This document shows, piece by piece, positions 22,151 to 34,124 of a stretch of DNA of 64,000 nt. The stretch is from Bolinopsis microptera. Its lineage: Eukaryota > Ctenophora > Tentaculata > Lobata > Bolinopsidae. The notes under the pieces are model-generated. The model did not search any database and was not told where the DNA came from. It was given only the letters and a program-made list of their open reading frames with translations. The translations under genes were made by a program, and so were the position numbers. The first letter of the stretch is position 1. Each line of letters opens with the position of its first letter. The stretch spans positions 10,424,901 to 10,488,900 of the forward strand of contig NC_087082.1 in assembly GCF_026151205.1 (NCBI RefSeq), written 5' to 3'.

Positions 22151-23324
22151 TACTCGATGCTTCTCTTATCATTAGTCCATTTAGTATCGATTAGTTCAGT
22201 AACTCGTGCCTCTCATCCTTTTTTCTAAATATGAAGATATGTATCAAGACTCAGGACAATATCTGATATAAGGGAGGTAAATGCCATGGTAACCAATGGT
22301 TAGGGTTGCTAAACAGCCTTTAATATCCCGCGGACAGTCCGAGAAAGGGTAAGGTTCTGTATCATGGGGCCGGACTATAACTAGTAGCCAGATCAACTTA
22401 ACAAGAACAATATCTTAATAGCAAAAAGATAAGTGAGTCATTACTCTACGTGACAGTCTGGTAGTCTGGTAGTCCCCCTCCTCCCTCTCCCGTTTAGTGC
22501 TTGATACCATAATTTTGGTTAAAACTGGTATCAGGATATTAGTTTAGTTTAAGTAGCTTTGGATTAGTTATAATATCGGGATTTAAGTCAAAGGTTCCAT
22601 CATTTTAAGGACGTATTCAATAAACAAATAAAAGCTCTGCAAAAAAGGAGGATGGAGCACTACAGGTTTTGTAAATTGACATTAATTCATCTTTTACTTA
22701 CTTTTGGTCATATTTATCAAATATCATAGTTTTATTTCGTTTGTTTATCACTAAGTTTCCTAAATACATGTATGATTCAGATTATTGATGCCACATCTTC
22801 CTATCTAGTTCTTCTCACTCTTCACTAATTCTTATTTCTTGTTAATGTCCCTTTATATCCTGTGTGCTAATATCGATTAAGATGACTGCTAATTTGATAG
22901 CTATCATTTATAGATGTTTTGTTAATATTACCACATTATAGATACTGTGCTTTAGCTCTTCTCGGCTGTGTTGACGGAAAAGAAAGAATTTAATTAAATC
23001 GTCACCACCGACTGCCCTCTTATTTGTTCAACAATATCTATTGTCTACAGTAGACAATATTCATACATGTTTGCAAGGATACACACACAACACGGATAAT
23101 ATCCAGACTTATCTTTCTATACTCGTTAGTAAAGTATCGCCAAATAACCGATTTGGGAAAGACTTAGTCTCACTTATAAAAACTACGTGCACTTCAACAC
23201 CGGTCGGTACACTAAACGTCAATTATAGGGGGACCTGTTACACACCCCCACCAAGCTTGTTAGTCATGATCCGTTCCAGGGACGGGAACATGCTCTGATC
23301 TGCGGAGAAACAACATGCTCTGCA
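22151..23324. other. Intergenic, nothing recognised
   Basis: AT-rich DNA with only short, unsupported open frames. Confidence 0.35.
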
Positions 23325-23778
23325 CAAAACCAACTGGCCCTTGTTGTACAGTTCTTGTCATGATTCCAACCAACTGCCAGTCCCTTGTTGTGCAGTTCTT
23401 GTCATGATTCCAACCAACTGCCAGTCCCTTGTTGTGCAGTTCTAGTCATGATTCCAACCAACTGCCAGTCCCTTGTTGTGCAGTTCTAGTCATGATTCCA
23501 ACCAACTGCCAGTCCCTTGTTGTGCAGTTCTAGTCATGATTCCAACCAACTGCCAGTCCCTTGTTGTGCAGTTCTAGTCATGATTCCAACCAACTGCCAG
23601 TCCCTTGTTGTGCAGTTCTAGTCATGATTCCAACCAACAGCCAGTCCCTTGTTGTGCAGTTCTAGTCATGATTCCAACCAACCTACTGGCATGCCAGTCC
23701 CTAGTTGTGCATTTCTAGTCATGATTCCAACCAACTGGCAGTCCCTTGTTGTACAGTATTTGTCATGATTCCAACTCC
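23325..23778. repeat. 44-bp minisatellite, about nine to ten copies
   Basis: The unit begins CCAACTGCCAGTCCCTTGTT and continues GTGCAGTTCTAGTCATGATT. Successive copies start 44 bp apart. Outer copies are more diverged (GTACAG, TTGTCATG) than central ones, as expected from unequal exchange. One copy near 23681 has a small insertion. Confidence 0.92.
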
Positions 23779-25104
23779 TCTTTTTTTACCAGCATTTATA
23801 TTCAGTCAGGGTGCAACGCCAAAACCAGCATCCGGTAGTAGCTGATCTTTCGTTAAATATAAACCCTCTCATCAACCACAGCCATCATTATACTTGCTCA
23901 CTTGAAGGTGGTCTGGTACGTGATTGTGGAAGTTTGCGTATCTCCGGGGATATGCCGCGGTGGTGGAGATCAGTATCACCAGATGTTAGGTTCGTTATAT
24001 TTTATACAGTATTTGATGGGTGTTGCGGAGTCTAGGGTTTATATGTCTTGGTTTAATTGGATACATTAGTCTCCACTTTGCTACACCATCTCGTCTTTTG
24101 CTGTATCCGTGAATATATGTTGCTTGTGGACCACAAGTTGTGGTCGATTGAATAGAAAGGCTGTTCCTGATGCCAAAAACTTGGTCGTAGCCTTCCCATT
24201 AACAGTGATTTTAAGATTGGATCTTTAACAATACTACAAATCTATAATTATAATTAGCAAGAAAGGTCTAATGGGCTTCCAAAGATAACGCATCTCGTTT
24301 TGAGAGGGCAACCTCTGAAATGGTTGTTTGTGAAATAGTTCGATATATTTTGTCTATATTCGGTCGTCTCATGTTTCCTTAATCCATAAATATTGCTGAA
24401 ACATTTTCAAAATGGTAAGATTCATTACTGCCCCATATTATCATGTTGTGCCTTAGGGGCTAGGGCTTAGCCAGAATAATTCCTAGTCCACGTGGCTTTT
24501 CCTCCACGCGAAGGGATGAAAGTATGAAACGCGGCCAAACACGTGCAATACCATCTGATAATATGGTTTAAATTGAAACTTTCATCGCATATTGAACGAA
24601 AAAATAGCACAGGAACATAATAGAATCGTAGCTCAAAGCATGTTTAGCTGTTTATGCCGCTGATATGCTTAGTTTGGTTGGAGTCACGTTTGAATTACAA
24701 ATTACTAATAATGAGGTCAAAGTCTTCCTTTTCCACAATAGTTCCTTTGTCTACGTCTTCTATTTAATGCAGCTATAAAATAGTCAATAGGATTGTCGCA
24801 ATAGTTTCTATGTCATAATTATATTATTGTGTTCTAAATTCACAGCACTTCACTTAAATTCCAATATTATGTTTTCGACGTAAGCATAGATTTAAATATA
24901 ATTTTCAGAATTAAACGCCGCACTATTGTTCCAGTGAGTAACAGGTTAAGTGGTCGTTCAGATATTTTACAAATAAAGAAACTAGTCTATACTAGATTTA
25001 GACTTTTTTAAAATCTCAACACTTATTTTACTTCGGACATTCCAACAGCCACATTGTTACACAAGTGTGTAACCAGGCAATTACAGGAAGCCGAAGGATT
25101 CAAT
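23779..25104. other. Intergenic, nothing recognised
   Basis: No exon, RNA gene or repeat structure that I can support. Confidence 0.3.
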
Positions 25105-25367
25105 TATACATTAGGCCAGTGACGGTTAAGGTAGTGTGTACCATACTTTCTTCGCCCGAGACTTTGCTGCAATGAGCAGCTCCTCATTTAACCCTCACAC
25201 CCGATTTCTCGAGTATTTGGCTGAGTGGACCGGGGGGCTGCATAGACCAGTCAGGATCCTTAGCTGAGCGTCGACGACGCTCACCCCACGGCTAGTGACA
25301 GAGTTGGGAATCGAACCTGGTACCTCAAGCAATGCCAGGCGGATTAACCAACTGAGCCACTAAGCCG
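25105..25367 (-). mobile_element. tRNA-derived SINE, copy 1
   Basis: On the minus strand the head (25367-25289) has an A box TGGCTCAGTTGG and a B box GGTTCGATTCC at tRNA-like spacing and partially complementary ends (CGGCTTAG and CTAGCCG). The anticodon and T stems do not pair properly, so it is not a functional tRNA. A body of about 180 bp follows. The same head occurs at 59719-59797. Internal pol III promoters of this type drive SINE transcription. Confidence 0.75.
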
Positions 25368-25417
25368 TTTATAGTTAGTTGTCTAAATCAAATAGTTAGT
25401 TGTCTAAATCAAATAGC

Positions 25418-26991
25418 GGGGGGGGGGGGGGGGGGGCCAATGGCATAAAATGGCATAAAATGGCATAAAATGGCATAAAATGGAGACTTTTTCTATGGAG
25501 AAAATGGAAAAACCCATGAGTAATTCTCCATTTTCTCCATTTTATGCCATGAATTTTGTCTTCGAAATTTCATCTTTAACACCATTTAACACCTAAATTG
25601 GATATGCTAACATGTTTATTTACGCTTACTAGGGGCGTAACAAGCTTATGAAAGCTCATAGTAGGCTACTAGATGCTTATACTAGGTTAGTAGAGGCACA
25701 CTTCAGGCAAACTCATAATTACTCAAGCCTAGTGTAAAGTTATTTCTACAGGGTACAGCAGGAGTGAGTAATAGGGGAGAGTAATAGGCACTGAGAAGTG
25801 AGACCTACATCCTCGACAGTCGAAACAAGCTCGCACTGCAAAGGGGAGGCCTGCCTTCCGAGATCGCATTACCAGGGGGAAGCCTCGAGTCCAAATTTGT
25901 GTATCGAGGGGTAGGTGCAGACTTCGATAAACCGAAAAACCAAAAAGATATTTTCGGCTTATAATGAAGAGGGTAGCATGAAACGTGGAGAAAAGTGGTT
26001 TTTAGAAAAACTTTGAAAAATTTTGACTTAACAAATTTTCGGCCCGAGTCATTCTCGATACGTACCTCTCGTATCGAGAGCTCCCGATTCCGAGCTTGTG
26101 TTGCAAAGGGGAGGCCTGCCTTCCGAGATCGCATTACCAGGGGGAAGCCTCGAGTCCAAAATTGTAATTTCTAAGTCAAAATTTTTCAAAGTTTTTCTGA
26201 AAAACACTTTTCTCCACGTTTCATGCTACCTTGTTCATTTTAAGCCGAAAATATTTTTTCGGTCAAAATTTTTTCTGAAAACCGCTTTTCTCCACGTTTC
26301 ATGCTACTCTGTTCATTATTTTCCGAAAATATTTTTTCGGTTTTTCGAAGTCCACACCTTCCCCTCGATACACAATTTTGGACTCGAGGTAATGCGATCT
26401 CGGAAGGCAGGCCTCCCCTTTGCAACACGAGCTCGGAATCGGGAGCTCTCGATACGGGAGGTACGTATCGAAAATGACTCGGACCGAACATTTTCTAAGT
26501 CAGCATTTTTCAAATTTTTTCTGAAAACCGCTTTTCTCCACGTTTCATGCTACCCTGTTCATTATTTGCCGCAAATATTTTTTCGGTTTTTCGAAGTCCA
26601 GATCACCTTCCCCTCGATACACAATTTTGGACTCGAGGTAATGCGATCTCGGAAGGCAGGCCTCCCCTTTGCAACACGAGCTCGGAATCGGGAGCTCTCG
26701 ATACGGGAGGTACGTATCGTAAATGACTCGGACCGAACATTTTCTAAGTCAACATTTTTCAAAGTTTTTCTGAAAACCACTTTTCTCCATGTTTCATGAT
26801 ACTCTGTTCATTATTGGCCGAAAATATCTTTTTTTAAAATAATTTTTCTCGAAATTCTAAATTTTTCAGGTTTTCAATGGCATAAAATGGCATAAAATGG
26901 CATAAAATGGAGACTATTTCTATGGAGAAAATGGAAAAACCTATGAGTAATTCTCCATTTTCTCCATTTATGCCATTGGCCCCCCCCCCCC
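25418..26991. mobile_element. Poly-G/poly-C-capped TIR element, hAT-like target duplication
   Basis: Begins with about 19 G and ends with about 14 C, flanked by an 8-bp duplication CAAATAGC (25410-25417 and 26992-26999). Just inside lies CCAATGGCATAAAATGG and its inverse. Each end carries a block of about 110 bp made of 10-bp TGGCATAAAA units followed by a self-complementary stretch (ATGGAGAAAATGG with its complement), so each end can fold on itself. The core has diverged copies of a unit with CCTGCCTTCCGAGATCGCAT and CCGATTCCGAGCT: one orientation at about 25820-25945 and 26040-26165, the opposite at about 26345-26480 and 26590-26720. No transposase. The 8-bp target duplication suggests hAT; superfamily unproven. 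Confidence 0.8.
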
Positions 26992-26999
26992 CAAATAGC

Positions 27000-28027
27000 T
27001 TATTATATATAATATAATTTATATATAATATATATAATATTTTAATATATATAATATATAATATGCTTATTAAAACAACTATCAGACGACGATAAAGTAT
27101 TCCAAGTTTAACGGGGCTATAATTATAATCAGATTTCATTTTTAGTCTTATTTTATCAGCTTTATAACTTTTTCTACCGCTTTATCATTGGAAGCCGACG
27201 GATCTTCCACCAATGGCAATGCCCACTTCTTTACTCACAGTTTTCCTTACAATTTGTAATTATAAAAGTATTCTATCGTGAATATGTCTATATCGTATGC
27301 CTGCCAGAATAATATAAAATGTATTATATTAAGTTGAGTTGTTTTTTGGCGGTGATCCACTGCATGCCAGTTCTGTAATTTTTCATGGTCTTTTATCGGC
27401 TAAACTTACTTATATTTATTATTTGATTTTGACGGCATACATTGATTTGCCAAGTTGCATTTTTATAACGTACATACGTATTGTTATTATATTATCGTAA
27501 CAATATTTTCTAACCGTGTAAAGTCGTGTTTATTCACCTTTAATCATTCTTATGGGGCACAGAACACTGATTAATCAAATCTTAACATCAGCGGTGAAGT
27601 ACCACAAATACTGAGTACTGACATAAGTATATCTTCACGTCGTTTTGTAAGGACGGAAAGCTTGCTAAGTTCACCAACAGTAGAATTAAGTCCGGTACTT
27701 CAGTGAAACCAAAAAATATTCACTTTCCTTTACAATCCTCTTCCAGCCATGCCGTGTCGTCACTATGTACTTGATGTTGAATTTGTTGATCCATGTTATG
27801 TTCAATTTTGTTAGTTTGAAGGGAGTAGCATTACAATTTATCATATTGCATTCAGTTCGGCATATTTTATCAAAGACAATCTTCGTCAATTACAATGCTA
27901 CTTCAAAATCCTCTCGCGGAGCAATGTTCGTCATTTTTATTTCAAATTTGAAATTAAATTGGTCCGGTATAACTTGACTAGATCTATGCAAACTTTTTTG
28001 AATAACCTTTCTGGTTCTGGCATTAAT
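27000..28027. other. Intergenic, AT-rich
   Basis: Contains a TATA-type low-complexity run at 27001-27064. I considered 27686-27889 (-) as a possible exon but could not support it. Confidence 0.35.
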
Positions 28028-28029
28028 TA

Positions 28030-28179
28030 CAGTGTGTTTAAAAAGTCTTTTTAGGATTTACTTTGTCAATAACTTTGTATCCATTTGTCTGATAGAATTT
28101 TACAATCAAGTTTAAACAAACAAATGGATACAAAGTTATTTAAAAAATGAATCCAAGCAAGACGTTTTGAAACACCCAG
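28030..28179. mobile_element. 150-bp MITE with TA target site (mariner-like)
   Basis: Starts CAGTGTGTTTAAAAAGTC and ends with the near complement of CTGGGTGTTTCAAAACGTC, flanked by TA on both sides. Internal arms (AACTTTGTATCCATTTGT and its complement) extend the hairpin. The CAGTG-type ends and TA target fit Tc1/mariner-derived MITEs. Confidence 0.75.
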
Positions 28180-28253
28180 TATATAATATAGTAGTTACTT
28201 GTAACTTTTAAACAATAATCCCCTCTCGTGATTACTAGACCCTCTCACTAGCA

Positions 28254-29908
28254 ATGGATTACACAGATCTGACGTTCGCTGTAATATGTTTCCTGTGTTG
28301 CATGGTGGGAATCCCATCAAACAGTATCTCCCTCTACTATTTCCTGAGAAAGACCAGGGATATTCCCACTTGTATCTACATTGTCATCTCCTCTGTTGAC
28401 ATCCTCACCTGTATCCTTGTCTTCCCTGTCGGTAAGTGCGATCCTCTATTAATTCATTATCCTACCATTGGAGGATTAGACTTAAAACATAGTTGATTCT
28501 CAACCTCTTTTGAAAGTTGGAACACTGTTCTCTTTCAGGATTATCCTTAGCAGGATACAGGAACAGTATGATGTTCTCCAGCAAGTACTTCTGTTCCTTC
28601 TGGGGTTTTACCTGGGAGTTGATCCCTTACTACTCAGTATTCCTTGTCTTTGCCCTTTCCTTTCTTCGCACTTTCGCTCTTCTCAAGCCCCTTGTTTACA
28701 TCAGGAAAAAAGTGAGTCGATCGATATTTTAACTGTTTGTTTCATAGCCACAACTCGCTTCGTCACCAGAAATACAATTTCATAAAACAAAATGTTTCCA
28801 AATAGACTCAATTATATATGTATAGTACAAATCATCACTAAAGTTGTTTATCTTTAATTAATCACACATTCCAATCTCTAACACAGCAAAACACTCAGAT
28901 TGTAGTGGGGTTGATAGCGGGTTACATGTTGTTCCTCATGACAAGACAGCTGATGGGCGTCTTCCTAGGATACAGTAGTTACCAGTACCATGAAGCTGCT
29001 GGCTACTGCTGGAACAACATCGCCCATACCCAGTACCGGGTTAGTAACCAAGCTAATTATAAGCAGCAACTCTTCTTAAAAATTCAACATATCAATAGTT
29101 GTAGAAGATTATTTGCATTATATATTGACTCAGCTAGTTAAATTATACCATTGTAATACTGACATAATATTAATTTTTCCTTTAGCATGTTATTAACCAG
29201 ATATAATTAACCATCCCTAACCTCACACCTTCTGTTCAGGTGTCAAACGAAGTGTTCTCCACACTCCAGCTAGCATTCCCCATAATCCCCATCGCAGTCA
29301 GCTGCATCACCTCCACTGTCGTCATCCTGTTCTCGGTAAGAGTCTCCCGGAGCTCCTCCGCCGTCACCAAGATGAAGAAGAAAGCAACTGTGACCATCAT
29401 CATAGTCACCACCGTCTACATCATCTTCAACCTGCCCGTTTTTCTCAACTATGTCAGGTTCATTGTAACGGTGTACGGTAAGCAAAAAGACATCCAGAAC
29501 GTGTTCCTGGCGAAGTACATCTGGTTGCTGACCTACATCATCACAGTGGCCCTCAACTCCCTGGTGAACCCCTTGATTTACGTGCTGCGCATGCGCAGGT
29601 TCAGAGCAGAGGCTCTTAACATCTTCAAGAAACAACCGGTAATGACCTACAACGCACACAGCCACACGGATACAACAAACAACGTGGTGTTAGCAAACAG
29701 GAACGCGATGAACAACAACAACTCCACCCGCTCCTGTGCGACTGTCTCCACCTTCCCGACCAATCAGGACAGTTTGAAGAGTACTCCCTCACACAGTCTC
29801 TCACTGAGGAAACCCTCTGTCTGCTCTGTGGGGCTAGGGACAGCTGACATCAGAGCTGACCCTCCAACAGCGATGGTGGATGTCTCCAGAACAAAGAGCA
29901 TTCCCTGA
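28254..29908 (+). CDS. Rhodopsin-like GPCR, four exons, orphan
   Basis: Exons 28254-28431, 28539-28711, 28887-29039 and 29240-29908 join in phase to 390 aa. Hydrophobic segments: TM1 and TM2 in exon 1, TM3 in exon 2, TM4 in exon 3, TM5-TM7 in exon 4. TM1 has GIPSNSISLYYF, with the family's Asn. TM3 ends SFLRT where DRY is usual. TM6 region is VYIIFNLPVFL, and TM7 ends VNPLIYVLRM, a good NPxxY. The third loop is short and basic (SSAVTKMKKKATV). The C-tail is long, Ser/Thr/Asn-rich, a likely target of receptor kinases. All four splice junctions are canonical. Not similar in detail to the GPCR at 790. Ligand unknown; a peptide or small-molecule receptor are equally possible. Confidence 0.88.
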
Positions 29909-30257
29909 GAGTACACTCAATTAAAGGGGTGATCTTCAGTTGCTCCAAAGCTCGAACGTGCTAATCTAGAAAAAGGAAAAGGACCAATGAACGGTAAGGA
30001 AATAACATCCGTAAGAAACAGAGGAGAGGGAGATAAAAGAATCAAGAAATGCGATGGTCGCAGATCAGGTTGAGTAACATGACGGTGGAAAAAAGGTACG
30101 AGACCATGCCTGCAATAATTCAATAAAAGACAATTTTCTGTGAACAGATTCATAACTGACAGTTCATAGGTACCTAGGTATTATACATTAAACTATCAGT
30201 GTATCACTGCTTAATTAATAATCATAAGATTAATCATTTAAAGATAATGACCTTATA

Positions 30258-31780
30258 TGGTCAAGTTCGGAGACAACCTGTACATTTTTTACTTTTTTAG
30301 AAGTGTGTGGTGGAGCCAGCTCAACACAGAATGAAACTCCCTGATTATATGGCTGACAAGACATTTTTCAGGACTTTTTCTGAGTAAAAAAAAAATTAAA
30401 AGGTTGAACGGTTGAGCAGATACAGGTGGTATTAAACAAACCCTTAAAAGGTGGAGATTTAAGGTGGAGACTGGCTCTGGTTGAAGAAACTTTTGATTAA
30501 GGTGGAAAACGTTATTGGTAACACAAACTACATCAAATTTGCAATCTGATGGTTTTGTCAATATTTTATTTAAGTGCTCAACCGAGGTGGAGAAATTAAA
30601 TGCACTTTTCAAAGCTGCTCAATCGGGGGTGGAGAAAGGTTTAGAGAGTTCTAGGTTAGCTAGAGAGTTGCGTCTCGGCCTTTTCTACTTCCCGTTAAAT
30701 ATTGTTTTTTCCATTGACGCTCAACAGGGTGGAGATCTTTCATTAAGAAACAGTAAAAAGCCTGTCAAACATGCCTAAATTCATTGGTTTTATCACTAAT
30801 TCTAATCTGCTCTGTTAACTGCTACTGTAGGGGATCATAAAACTGTTACCCCTTCTGTCTTAAAGCAAAGTGTTCTAGCAAATGAAAAGTTGTGAAAAGG
30901 TATTCAACAAGGTGGAGAAATTGTTGATTAAACATTAAAACATTAAAAAATGCATTAAAACTGGCCCCACCGGGTTGAGTTGAGCTTTCGCAGTTGATTT
31001 CTGGAAGAAATAACATTGGGTGACACTTTAGCATGTATACAACTCATCAAACTAGCCATCAACCACTCAACTGCGGTGGAGAACCTTGACTTCTGAGGTC
31101 AAATTTACGCCCAAATTTGCCAAATTTGAGTCTCCACCTATGTTGAGTGTACTTTTCAGCAAGGATGCCTTGTAATATGAGTTGGTAGATGATTTAGAAT
31201 CATTGGTATTGCAAATGGACTGCCACAGTCACTCTACAGCTCCTAAACTACAGAATAACAGATTTTGAACTGCATGTTATGCTGTCTCCACCTCGGTTGA
31301 GCCGATTCTGAGGATCCTATTCTATGAAATATGATTGGTATAACCCATAATATTAAATATTAGGACTTTGGAGCAATTAAAAAGCATGAGAGGGTTAGTT
31401 CTAGTCACTTATATTAGCTCATGTAGTCAGTGAACTGCTCCACCTGTGTTGAGCAGACAAACCTGCTCAACCGGCACTTTTTGAGTACCCACCTGTCTTA
31501 CGTAACGTTAAATTGTGAAATTTGGAGTAAATATTTTTTTCATAAGTGATTTACAGTTCATTTATTTTTGTAATTTTCAGGTGGCCACTGTCTCCACCAA
31601 GGTTGAGTTATTTAAATTTTGAACCCAGATATCATTATAGAAAGGTTAGGAGTATAATATCTGAAGAGCCTGTACCCCTTGGACTGTCAGAGGAATTATA
31701 ATTAATTTTACCGTTTATGGCAGTGAGATGAGTGTAATTAGTGACTGATTTTATGTACAGGTTGTCTCCGAACTTGACCA
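30258..31780. mobile_element. TIR element with mirrored array of a composite CTCAAC/GTGGAGA motif
   Basis: Perfect inverted ends TGGTCAAGTTCGGAGACAAC (continuing about 8 bp) at 30258 and 31780, flanked by TA on both sides. No transposase is encoded. The interior carries the composite motif CTCAAC-N3/4-GTGGAGA at 30577, 30618, 30720, 30903 and 31066, all in one orientation, and its complement TCTCCAC-N4-GTTGAG at 31131, 31285, 31438 and 31591. The orientation flips once, near the centre, so the whole element is symmetric. Isolated half-sites occur too (for example 30410, 30447, 31465). Subterminal repeats are often transposase-binding sites, but this number and spread across the whole element is unusual. 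Confidence 0.85.
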
Positions 31781-31782
31781 TA

Positions 31783-33446
31783 TGCAGTAATGCAGATGGA
31801 ATGTTCAAATAGTTGATTTTAATCGAATTGAAAATATTGTTTACTGTACCTTGTATTACTATTATTGTTTAATGTAAACTGACAAAACTTGTTAATTTAT
31901 TTCTTTATTTGTTATCTTAAATGTTAGGATTCAATCATAATATGAGCTCTCATCTTCTAAATTGGTCACATTAATATTTTACATTGTTTATATTTAAATA
32001 CGTTTCACTTTTATTAAAAACAATCGATAAAGCCGGTTGAGTAAACCTTAAATTCACGAACGTATAAACCTCACTAACCGTTGATAACAGCTGGATGTTT
32101 TCCCAGTTGCTTGCACAGAACGATTTGTTTGGAAGGTTGGTATTTGAGTAATGTGTGCAGTTTAGACACACTCTTATCTGATATACCCGTATCAGTAGTT
32201 CTACCTGATAAATGTTAGCTATTGTGTTATATTTGTATATTTAAATGATATCGCTATATTCCCCGCAATATTGGGAGCATATGTTTTTATTTGCAGTTTA
32301 TCGTAATTATATGAAATAGCGATAAACCGTTTAATTAAGATTACTTAAAATTTTATTTCTATAATATTGATAGTTTTAAACTAATCACAACACTACAAAT
32401 CTATTACATTTATTGAGGACGTTACAGAAGGAATTGATTTAATGTATGTAGTTGGAGGAGTCCTAACTCTCCTCACGTCAGAAAATGGCGTTTCTCTTGT
32501 ACCAAATATTATTATGTTGTATAATTTAATATTTACCTAACGCTACCACTTCGTTAGGAGGCAGTTCTATATCATTGTGAAGATCGTCAGAACTGGACAC
32601 ATACCATTTCATTTTCTTGTCACCTGTGATATCTCAAGTCGATGAGCTGCAATTTATGTAAGCTTGAAGTTTTGAGTATACAATTGCTGTTCATTCGGGC
32701 CGTACAAATCTATACGATGCAGTAATTTTGGGTCAACCTGTATGATCATTAATTATCATTAAAGTGTTCAAGATAAAATCAATTATGATACTTAGTATTT
32801 CCACTCCTCACTATTCAATGAAACGTTTATATTTGAAACACAGCTAGCAAATGTATTTATATATACTTCTAAAGGTCGAGTTTTACTGATTTTCATACTT
32901 TAATCGGTTAAATGTATAAAATTTAACAACACTTGGAAACTTACCAACAGCACAGAGAAAAATGAAAGGTTAGATAATCTAGTTGAAATCAGGGACCACA
33001 TTTCTTAATAATATATTATATATATTCTCATTGTGTTGAATTAAAGAGGTTTAATCGACTAATCGGACGATGACACTACAGGAATACCTGAGGTGTCATT
33101 CACCCGGACTATTCACATACACTTGAAGTTTCGCATCTTTTTGACTGTCCCAGCCTAACGCTGATTATACTATTATGAACATCATAGTTAAAAATATCCA
33201 ACCAGTTCTTCAATATTTATACCGCTCAGAAAATTTCTTCGCCCATGAAATGTTGACATATCAAACGGGACTGTAATAATAACTCGTCGCCCCTAGCCAC
33301 ATTATATACTAAAAATATGGACCTTCCTTACTCCTTAGTAAGAACAGATGGAACTGTAGCTACACAAAAAACTCTTATCAAGTTTAGACATTAACAATAT
33401 TTTGATCAATAATAAATTATTTATAAATGTATACACTTATCAAAAT
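31783..33446. other. Intergenic, nothing recognised
   Basis: AT-rich, no supported exon. Lies between the TIR element and the 3' end of MRPS23. Confidence 0.35.
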
Positions 33447-34124
33447 TTAAGTGTCATGGATATCTATGTCAGATATATCACAATTGTATCTAATATCCTC
33501 AAACTCTTCCCAAATGTTTTTATCAAGCGACTCAAACTCAAAAGAATAAAGCGAGTCTTGGCTGCCTGCCAACTCTCGGCTGTCTGCCACCTTTCTCTCT
33601 TTTATCCACTTCTCACATGCACTCTCGGAGTGTTCTGAGTATGACAAGTGTACTGGATAGTTAGGGTGTGTTGAGTAGAACTGTCTCCTTAGCTCGTCTC
33701 TAGAATAGTAGATATGGTAAGGCTGGTCAGGGTGGGTTAGTTGCTGGTCACGTGGGAACTCTGTAGGCTTCTTTGGGTCGAACCTGGGGTAAACGTTTAA
33801 TAAGTAAATAATCGCTTAACTTATACTCCTCGTGGAATTTGAAACCTGGACAGTTTCACCATAAGCGAAAAAGTACAAAAGGATGTTGAAATATTTCAAG
33901 ATCAACAAATACCTGTGTCCGTCGAGTCTGGTCATGTTTCCTACACGGTGAGTCTTAGTCTGTTCCGTGTTCTCCCAATCAGGTAACACTGGGTTCACTG
34001 GTTCTGACAGAGGAGGGAACTTCAGACATGCTTTCAGCCACTTAGGTTCCCTGATAACATTGGCTTTTGCTAGGGCGTCTGTTCTGGAGATAACGTTACC
34101 GAAGTACACCAGTCTACTTGACAT
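33447..34124 (-). CDS. MRPS23: Mitochondrial small ribosomal subunit protein mS23 (MRPS23)
   Basis: Two exons, 34124-33913 and 33783-33447, join in phase 2 to 182 aa. The N-terminus MSSRLVYFGNVISRTDALAK with WLKACLKFPPLSEPVNP matches the family pattern SR..GSIFSRT..L and W...AFPPLREPV. Exon 2 has the YSRDELRRQFYSTHPN block (family: RIRAKFYSVY) and a C-terminal acidic tail rich in Glu, Asp and Ser. The protein is part of the mitochondrial small ribosomal subunit. There is no obvious cleavable presequence, as in vertebrate mS23. The start is the first Met of the conserved block. Same strand as the next three genes. Confidence 0.85.

Noticed and set aside
25289-25367. A functional tRNA gene
   Set aside because: A and B boxes are present, but the anticodon and T stems do not pair; it is better read as a SINE head, as is 59719-59797.
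26098-26799. A 233-codon open frame with repeated protein phrases
   Set aside because: It lies wholly within the poly-G-capped element and reads through its internal DNA repeats; the same repeats are open on the other strand. No domain.
27686-27889. Possible upstream FHA exon of PNKP on the minus strand
   Set aside because: A weak resemblance only (a Cys-Arg phrase); no supported splice sites or phase match.
29270-29665. 131-codon minus-strand ORF
   Set aside because: Antisense of GPCR exon 4; no domain.
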